Origin: Aedes albopictus
Taxonomy: Eukaryota; Arthropoda; Insecta; Diptera; Culicidae
Length of the DNA stretch: 64,000 bases
Assembly: GCF_035046485.1 (NCBI RefSeq)
Contig: NC_085137.1
Location: forward strand, 41,595,155-41,659,154
Direction: 5' to 3'
Shown: positions 56,819-64,000 of the stretch, one piece after another
How the letters are laid out: every line of letters begins with the position of its first letter
Position numbering within the stretch: position 1 is the first letter of the stretch
Translations under genes and position numbers: made by a program
Notes under the pieces: generated by a model
Databases searched by the model: none
What the model was told of the DNA's origin: nothing
The model's input: the letters and a program-made list of their open reading frames with translations, nothing else

Positions 56819-57087
56819 GGGTGACGATGGGTATTATCGACAGGTTTGTTCTCTTCGTCATGGGGGGTTTTTGTCGGTCAAATTTCCTGAAACTTGATTG
56901 ATTGATTGATTGATTTGTCTTTATTAAAGAGACTTTCAGCCCTTGGTTAGTTCGTCTCTCCTGAAACTTGGTCATATAACTCAGCTTGGTTGGGAAGGAT
57001 TTGAGACCAACTCTGAGTTCAACAGCTATCGAAAAACCTCCCATGACGACGAAGAGAACAAAACTGTCGAAAATACACAATTTGCCC
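56819..57087. mobile_element. TA-type MITE, copy 2, with nested retroposon
   Basis: Ends GGGTGACGATGGG and tttgccc with inner inverted words gttctcttcgtcatg/catgacgacgaagagaac. TA flanks it (56817-56818, 57088-57089). Homologous in inverse orientation to 39103-39290. Confidence 0.82.
56897..56959 (-). mobile_element. 63-bp retroposon, uninterrupted copy
   Basis: Minus-strand copy of the element at 27837-28016, complete in 63 bp with its (ATCA)n tail at the left. An exact 11-bp duplication, cctgaaacttg, flanks it (56886-56896, 56960-56970). The related MITE at 39103-39290 has this site once, without insert. Confidence 0.92.
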
Positions 57088-57089
57088 TA

Positions 57090-57480
57090 TAAATATCACC
57101 AAATTTTATGAAAAATTTTCTACTTCTGTCGATATTACTTTAACTTTAACCTATAATGAAGGCAATCAAAAGCGGCACAAACAATGTTTATAAGACTAGT
57201 GTCAAATGACAGCCCTAATTCGCCCCGAATCCTCTTAGATCCACGGTGAATGGTGCCTTGATGGTATATGAAATATAACATTTGTATGATTACTAACCTC
57301 ACCTTTGTGTGGATTTCCGATTCTAACGGTATATCATTTATAAGTTCTCTGTGCACAAAACAGCTTTGTTGAAAACAACATACTTTCAAATGATCCGAAT
57401 CATGGCAACAAACTTTGCAGAATATTAAATTTTTCCAAATCATCAGAACAGTAACAGTAAATTTATAGCCATTTTCACTG
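57090..57480. other. AT-rich DNA
   Basis: No gene recognised. Confidence 0.4.
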
Positions 57481-57488
57481 AGAGTGTA

Positions 57489-58236
57489 CCGTCAAACGGG
57501 GTTACTTGCAACACGATTATTTTTTATGTGTATTTTAACTAAAAGCTTATTCTACACTTACTTGCAACACGATGACATATATTAAATGTGAACTACTTTT
57601 CCATATTGTGAAAAATATAGATATCAAAGATCGTTTCAGTGGAAAAAATAATTTTGTTTCTCTGTTTGTTAAATTTCACTGTTAGAACGGTTTGCTCATA
57701 TTTGTCATTGAAACAAGTATGGAAGTCGTGCTTTACCTCTCTCCTATGGTAAGTGCGATAAAGTCAGATGATCTTGCTATCTGTTAGGGTACCTAAGCTT
57801 AGCTGAACAATAAAAGATTGATCAAATTATCGACCAAGCAATGTAAAAATTCTCAACTATTTTCGGCAACTACTATGGGGTAACTTACAACAGTTAGAAT
57901 TAACAAAACTTTATATTATTTATTTTAATTTCACGTGCTCATTTTCAAATGTTGACTCAATTTTTTTTGTACATGATTTTCAGACATTGTTAAGGACGGC
58001 CATATTTTAAAATTTTACTCATGTGGAACACCTAGTGAAAAGTTTAATTTAGTTTACGGGGGTGTTTAAATCATGTTATTTTAGCACAAGTAGCCAAATA
58101 CTACTTCAATCTGATAATTACTTAAAGGTGACTCACTCTAACTTTTCAAGAAATGACATTAAGCATTGTTGACATTTTGTAACTAGTAGTGAGTCACGAG
58201 ATCCATATATATTTTATGTTACTCTCGCTTGTAATA
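57489..58236. mobile_element. TA-type element with GGGGTTACTTGCAAC motifs, truncated copy 2
   Basis: Starts CCGTCAAACGGGGTTACTTG after TA (57487-57488) and matches the right half of 29997-31315 in inverse orientation, including the tctcctatggtaagtgcgata word. It stops where the CCCAAGTAACC element begins. Confidence 0.8.
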
Positions 58237-59992
58237 CCCAAGTAACCATGACGCTGGATATAGAGCATTAATTTCGCTTTATAGTGTATCATATGACATA
58301 CGATAAAAAGTTGTTTTGTCATATAGGCACCATTAAAGCAAGGTTGCGATCATTCATTTGCAAAGATTTACATTCATTTGCTATTATCTCAGTTCAGAAG
58401 CATGCTATCGAAAAATAATGTATGGATGAATTTAACCTTGTAGTTTTATCTGAAAGTTTGCCGAATAACATTGGGGTCGCAAACGTATACCAAAGTCGTG
58501 AGCGAGCTGTGAAGGCAACTCTCCACGCGGTGAATGTAAATTTCATTCACGCTGTGGAAAGTTGCCTTCACAGCTCGCTCACGACTTTGGAATGCATGTG
58601 CGACCCCAATGTTATTCGGAAAACTTTCAGATAAAACTACAAGGTTAAATTCATCCATACATTGTTTTTCGATAGCATGCTTCTGAACTGAGATAATAGC
58701 AAATGAATGTAAATCTTTGCAAATGAATGGTTGCAACCTTGCATTAAAGTAGGTTTAAGGACAAACGTCTTGAAATCCCGCTTCAACAGTGCATCAGAAA
58801 TGCAAAAGCACAAATTTCAAGAGGCAAGCTTCACACAACAATGCATTTCATTATTCTGTTCTTGCTCACTCGTAACAAGCTTAAAATAAGAAGATCAGGT
58901 GCGCTGGTTTTGTTTACGAAAAGATTTGTGCCCTCAAAATCGTGAGTAGGTGCCAAAGTCGGCCATTTTGGGATTCTAACAAGTCTGTCCTTAATGTCGA
59001 AACTGGCGCTACTATTGTTGATTTAAAGCCAGCTTTACTGTAGTGATTGCTAAAGCGTATAAAACGCTTGTACCATATAGCTAATGCAATTAAATCGTAT
59101 GGGATGCATACTTAATGCATCATGTCAAAAAAGAAAAAAAAGTATGTATTTCATTTTTATATCTATTTTTATCTTCTCATACCTATTTCGATACTCTCTC
59201 TTTGATGTTTTTTATTGTATTTCGGAAATTGAACCTAGACTGCTGAAACTAAACCACGATGAAACTCGGACGCGCTAACGCTGTGTGCTACGATACCATG
59301 TATTTTGCACCTGGAAAATGTGCAACATAAGGTAACGTATACTTAGCTCGTGCCTTATTGAGTTGTGTTTTCAGCAACTCTAAAAAAATGTGTAGGGGTC
59401 TGAATGCCATCAGTTATCTTACTCTCGAATATAAATTCGTCCGTGTTGATTTTGTTTTTTTTGTTCAGGGCGTTATGTTAAATAAGAAAACCAATCCAAA
59501 AAAAATTCTGTTCCCTCAGCATCTGTTTTCATACCACAACCAGAAGCCACAAAAACCATACGTAAAATAAATTTTCAAACAGCAACATCTGAGCATGATA
59601 ATCTAAGTGCTACGCAGCAATCCATGAAATTTTGGTTTGTTTTTCTTTTGTTCTGAATGGTTCTGTTTCTAAAAATGATTTACATTTTTTTTCGAACTGA
59701 GGGATATTTTTCTGTTTACAACGATGGAAGCTTTAGTAAAGGCATATATAAAGTAATAAATGCTTGCATTATTGATTGCTTTAAAGCTTTTAATATGGAA
59801 TGCAATGAAGCATTAAACAACGGCCCTATAGAACTTTACAGAACTGTCAAAATCTTGTAATGCTTCAATGCTTTCATAAAGTAGATTAAACGCTTCATTA
59901 CTTGACAGATGTAACATCAAAGTTATCTTGCATTAACTAAACTATAATACTATTGAATTAAAGTTATGATATAATGCTTGTGGTTACTTGGG
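58237..59992. mobile_element. 1.76-kb element with CCCAAGTAACCA ends
   Basis: The left terminus CCCAAGTAACCA has its exact inverse at 59981-59992. A fold-back MITE is inserted at 58338-58742. Internal ORFs are short and unconvincing. Confidence 0.6.
58338..58742. mobile_element. fold-back MITE, arms of about 195 bp
   Basis: Nearly the whole 405 bp is an inverted repeat (gcaaggttgcgatcattcat at left, inverse at right) with a small loop near 58540. ATTAAA flanks it on both sides (58332-58337, 58743-58748). Confidence 0.88.
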
Positions 59993-61150
59993 GATGGCTT
60001 CCTATGAAAATATAGCGACTGGCCGTTGGTTTTATGGCTATATCTTCAAAACGGTAAGAGGTTCCATTTTGGTGTCAAGCAACGAAAGAAAGAACATTAG
60101 TTTTTGCGCTTAGAAATTTTTTGTTGAAAATAATTTATGATACAAACGGTACTTTTATCAGCATTTTTAGACGTTTTTTCTCTACGGTAAAAATTTTTCT
60201 GAGAATTTTTTTCTCGACGTATTTTTATTGGATTACTGAGGACATTTGGCGTCGATTTCACTAAAAAAAGTTTGTTCTGCGATGCATAGTTTTTGAGATA
60301 TGATTTTTTGAAGTTTGGGGTGTTTTACACAATTTTAGAAAATCGTGACATTTTATCTAGCGTTTTCCGGGAAAATAGTCCTCTATGATTTTTTTTTGAA
60401 TTCCATATATGATCATATATCCACGACCTCAAGCTATGGTAAAATTTTCATTGAAATCGGAGACCCTTCAGCCCCAACTGTTCGGTAATAAAAAAAAATC
60501 CCCTAATGTAATTTAGTTTAGATTCTTAAGCATTCAGATAGTGGTGTTACAAAGTTATATCAAGTTTATTAAGATGTATATGTATCTTGTTTTTTAGGTA
60601 ATGTTGATCTGATTAATACACAATAAGTTAATTATAACAAAACCAGTTATTGAAAATTATTATAATATCAAAACACAATATGTTACAAACCTGATATAAT
60701 TTTGCAGTCGGGTTTCAACCATCACCAAGAAAAATCATTAGAAATGAAATCTCTTGTTGGGACAATATTGAAGGATTTGTTCAACTTAATTCAGATTAAT
60801 TAAAATTGAACGAAACACGTAAAATTTTGATATTTTTTCTAGATTATTACAAAATTTAAGTTCCTGCATACTTTCAAGAAAAGTTTGAACATAATTTGTG
60901 ATATACTTTAGTGTATCAGTACCAGTTTCCATGAGTCAATAGAAAAAAATAAGTCAAGTACCTACAATGATTTTTTTAATTTTATTTTGAATCATTCAAT
61001 GCAGTGATGGATTGTAGGTGGGTACTGATATGCTTTTGCTTCAGGCTGTGAAGTCTCGGAAAGGCCAAACCTCGGGTGGTTTTATGTTTTCTTCCAAAGC
61101 CTGTAGCAGTGTATTTATATTGAAAAAAATCAATCTCCAATGTATTTGAA
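59993..61150. other. AT-rich intergenic or intronic DNA
   Basis: No gene or element recognised. Confidence 0.4.
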
Positions 61151-61155
61151 TTTTT

Positions 61156-61255
61156 GTTCTTCTTCGTGGCCCTAACTGGGATAAACTCTACTTTTCGGCT
61201 TAGCGTGCTATGATCACTTCCACTTTCAGTGAATAACCACTGAGAGTTTTCTTTT
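61156..61255 (-). mobile_element. diverged SINE family B fragment
   Basis: Words cggcttagcgtgctatgatcacttcc and ccactgagagtttt match the body of 39929-40214 and 63283-63545 on the minus strand. Confidence 0.65.
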
Positions 61256-61658
61256 TTCAACTATCCTTTCTTAAGCTAAGTTTCTTGTTCCCAAGTAGAG
61301 CGCTCAAGTAAAATTCCTCCTTTTTCCACAAGTAGTTTTGACAACTGATCTATATGGGCAGAAATGTCACTTTTCCTTACGAATATCAATAGCACGGAAT
61401 ATTTTTCCGTGCGGAAAAATGACAGCTCCATTTGATTTGCACGGGAGGCGTTACGAGCGTTACACTTTTTTCCTTACTTGCCAGCAGCGAACTGCTCAAG
61501 TAATTTTGATGCGGAATCATTACTTGACCATTACTTGTCCTATCTTTTTGCACAGTACGTACGAAGTGGAAACTAGCCATTATCAGTTACTTTGTTCTGC
61601 TTCAGCTGGTAAGTATTAATTACTCACTAGCACCATATTTCGCCTTTTTTGACTAATA

Positions 61659-62491
61659 GGGTGCGGGCATCGGTTTTGGCCAGTCTAAGGGAAATCATTT
61701 TTATAAAAATAACCAATAATCCAATGAAAACTACCAATGTGTCTGGTGAAAATTGAATTAGAATCCAAATGAATTGTACCACCCTAATGTAGTAGTAGAT
61801 TAGCCTGAAATAGTTCTCCTACTCTATCATGTTTGAATTGTTAACCCTTCCTTATCTTCGTACCGAACGATCGCACAGCCGACGAACGTAGGTAGAAATT
61901 ACAATTGCATTTGATCGATCATGAGCATCTCATATAAGCCTATACAAGAGCCAGACCAGTTAGTTGCAAATAAACTATCAAACCGTACGCATCAACCCCT
62001 ATATCATTATAGATATCGAAGAGAGCGAATAAATCGTTACGTAATCTTACACCAAGACCGGACCAAATTAGTTCTTTTTACGACAGTGTCAAATGAAAGG
62101 TTTCGATCTATACTTTATTAGAAAAATGCAGAAATCCAGCTAATACTTAATTTTTGTATTAAAAGTGGCACTGGCCAAAATAGAAGTATTGCCGCAGTTT
62201 TGGGCATATTCTCAGCTTTGGTTTCTATTTTGGCCAATCACGTGTATTTCTTATGGGAGTGGCCAAATTAGAAGCACCCTGGCCAAAATAGATATATGGG
62301 AGCTGTTTTTTTAAGGAAAATTTTTTCTTCTTCCAGTTTTTAATTAAAATGTATGGTTTTCACACCTGTAATCAACATGTTATATTAGAATCTACTAGTA
62401 AAAAATAAATTTATGCCGATTTAGATCGTAACAGGCTGAATACCGCACTATGGCCAAAACACCGGGCTGGCCAAAACTGAAGCTTCTACCC
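61659..62491. mobile_element. 833-bp TA-type element with TGGCCAAAA motifs
   Basis: Left end GGGTGCGGGCATCGGTTTTG and right end ggccaaaactgaagcttctaccc are inverse in outline. TA flanks it (61657-61658, 62492-62493). The word tggccaaaatagaagnnn recurs near 62174, 62258, 62281, 62453 and 62469, like repeated binding sites. Confidence 0.75.
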
Positions 62492-62499
62492 TATGTAGA

Positions 62500-62830
62500 A
62501 CTATGGTACGGTCAATAGAGAGCCCGTCAGCTCCATAATAATATCGATAAGCAAATTGAAATCAGTATTTTGTGGTTAGTGACGTCAGCTGCACTGACGT
62601 TATCGTTTTCTTTGCTGCCTTACTACCCCGTACCTACGTTCTTCGCGCCGTTCACCTGCTCGTCGAAATGCTGCCTCTACCTTTCAATTACCTAATGTAT
62701 GTCCGTTAAGAGGCTCCGTCCTTATTCCTGCACGTTTTGACTCGCAGCACGAAGCCGTTGCGGAACGCGTTTAGTTTTTGGTAGAACTACCGTGTCTTTT
62801 GAGTGCGACACAACAGCTCCATTTCCTCGT
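62500..62830. other. GC-mixed intergenic or intronic DNA
   Basis: No gene recognised. Confidence 0.4.
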
Positions 62831-62833
62831 ATA

Positions 62834-63050
62834 AGGTACACCGGGGCAAGTTGAAACGGGTGGGGCAAGATGAAACAGCGGGTTAACATGTTGTTTTCTA
62901 ATGATGATAAACAGTTTGATCGCCATAACACATAGTTTTTGATTCAAACAATCTTTTAGCGAAGGTTAAATTCCCAAATTGTATTGATATCTATTTCAAA
63001 ACTTCGTGTTTCATCTTGCCCCACCCGTTTCAACTTGCCCCGGTGTACCT
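62834..63050. mobile_element. 217-bp TA-type MITE
   Basis: Ends AGGTACACCGGGGCAAGTTG and inverse, followed by a second inner pair ggggcaagatgaaac. TA flanks it (62832-62833, 63051-63052). Confidence 0.92.
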
Positions 63051-63282
63051 TACGCTTCATTCTAACAACTGTTTAATTCTCCTGGCGGGTATGCTGCTTC
63101 CGCTGCTTTGGATGAAGTTTCAGTTCCACGTACCGAGCTTCCATGGAACTATTGAAAAATGCTTTAAAAATCTTTTACCCTCAAGTGATCACGCTGTTGT
63201 ATTTTGTACAATACGTTGAAAAAACAAGCCAATTTGCAACGAACGGAAACATTTTTTTACACATGATTAACCGCTTAACATC

Positions 63283-63545
63283 TTCTTCTTCTTCTTTATG
63301 GCTCGACGTCTCCACTGGGACTTGGCCTGCCTCACTTCAACTTAGTGTTCTTTGAGCACTTCCACAGTTATTAATTGTAGGGCTTTCTTTGCCTGCCATT
63401 GCATGAATTTGTATATTGTGAGGCAAGGACACTATGCCCAGGGAGTCGAGAAAATTTTCCCGACTGGAACGGGAATCGAGCCCGCCGTCTCTGGATTGGC
63501 GATCGATAGCCTTAACCGCTGCGCTAGGCTAACTGGAGACCCCCA
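63283..63545 (-). mobile_element. tRNA-derived SINE, full length (family B), minus strand
   Basis: The tRNA head is at the right (A box TAGCCTAGCGCAGCGG, B box GGCTCGATTCC on the minus strand) and a (GAA)n tail at the left. An exact 9-bp duplication, cttaacatc, flanks it (63274-63282, 63546-63554). Confidence 0.9.
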
Positions 63546-63554
63546 CTTAACATC

Positions 63555-64000
63555 ATGAGAACGAAATTATTTATTTCGGTGCCATTCAATGCAGCTTTTT
63601 GTTGTATCCAGCGTGGAAGTTGCTTTCTGACAATCTTGCAGAAGCTTCTTTTTACTTCCTCTTATTGCATTCATTCTCTATGCCGTCTATTCTTGTACAA
63701 TTCAATTAAGTTTTCTCAAAGACCAAATAAAACAAAAGTTTTTCCATTATTTGAATGTTACTTTTTGTCTATAAATCAATTAGTTATACTTATTTCCACT
63801 TGACTGATATGGTGCTATAGGTCAAGCAGCCTTCTACTAAATTTATTCCTGTCATCGCTCAAATCTAGCAAGGTATCCAAGTCGATTCTCACTAGTGTAA
63901 TAAATTCACTTTATGCCTGGCATTAAGCTGCTCAGTATCGACCACTGGTTGCGACCAGTTCAGTTCAACGATTTACTTACCCACCAATTTGTCCCAAACA
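63555..64000. other. AT-rich DNA to window end
   Basis: An 82-codon ORF here has no recognisable domain. Nothing else seen. Confidence 0.4.

Overview
This window is eukaryotic and reads as culicine mosquito DNA, most likely Aedes. It is AT-rich and gene-poor. It carries spliced genes with short introns (about 65-85 nt), two tRNA-Ala(AGC) genes, tRNA-derived SINEs resembling the Feilai type known from Aedes, many MITEs with TA target duplications, a CR1-type non-LTR element, degraded copia and I/LOA-type elements, and large amounts of a degenerate TTCC/GGAA minisatellite. The species is an inference; nothing here names it.

Host genes are few. A THEG-repeat (sperm microtubule-associated type) gene with one 66-nt intron lies at 16373-17059. 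The first coding exon of a tRNA-dihydrouridine synthase 1 (DUS1-like) gene lies at 44862-45203; no later exon was recognised, so its first intron probably holds the last 18.8 kb of the window. Weak candidate exons lie at 1-237, 6998-7197, 7353-7711 and 13104-13249. Identical tRNA-Ala genes lie at 7929-8001 and 8492-8564.

Layout. 2.07-6.70 kb: CR1-type retrotransposon with an intact ORF2 and a truncated ORF1. 9-15 kb: MITEs and a pair of LTR-like direct repeats. 17.27-28.33 kb: an 11-kb block bounded by hAT-like inverted ends with an exact 8-bp target duplication, filled with nested elements and decayed TTCC arrays. One nested TA-type element (20952-23655) holds a small spliced candidate gene. 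28.6-29.0 kb: perfect palindrome of two MITEs. 30.0-31.3 kb: TA element. 32-35.3 kb: decayed copia pol interrupted by a SINE and MITEs. 35.6-43.4 kb: AAGCTA-rich DNA split by a 5.7-kb TIR-bounded block (37448-43104), itself holding a 3.7-kb element with long inverted ends. 46.7-53.6 kb: a giant inverted repeat whose arms carry about 140 copies of a 24-bp minisatellite in opposite orientations plus 154-bp repeats. 54.25-54.90 kb: a small relative of its outer ends. 54.9-56.7 kb: I/LOA-type RT/RNase H remnant. 56.8-63.6 kb: MITEs, a fold-back element and SINEs.

The most striking feature is the 6.9-kb inverted repeat, which if transcribed would give a very long hairpin. Two other loci (17-28 kb and 37-39 kb) repeat the plan in decayed form: terminal inverted repeats, a TTCC array, then a GGAA array. 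Together they suggest a family of very long fold-back elements built from minisatellite arms, of which the 47-53 kb locus is the youngest. Several insertions can be ordered in time because another copy in the same window preserves the empty site.
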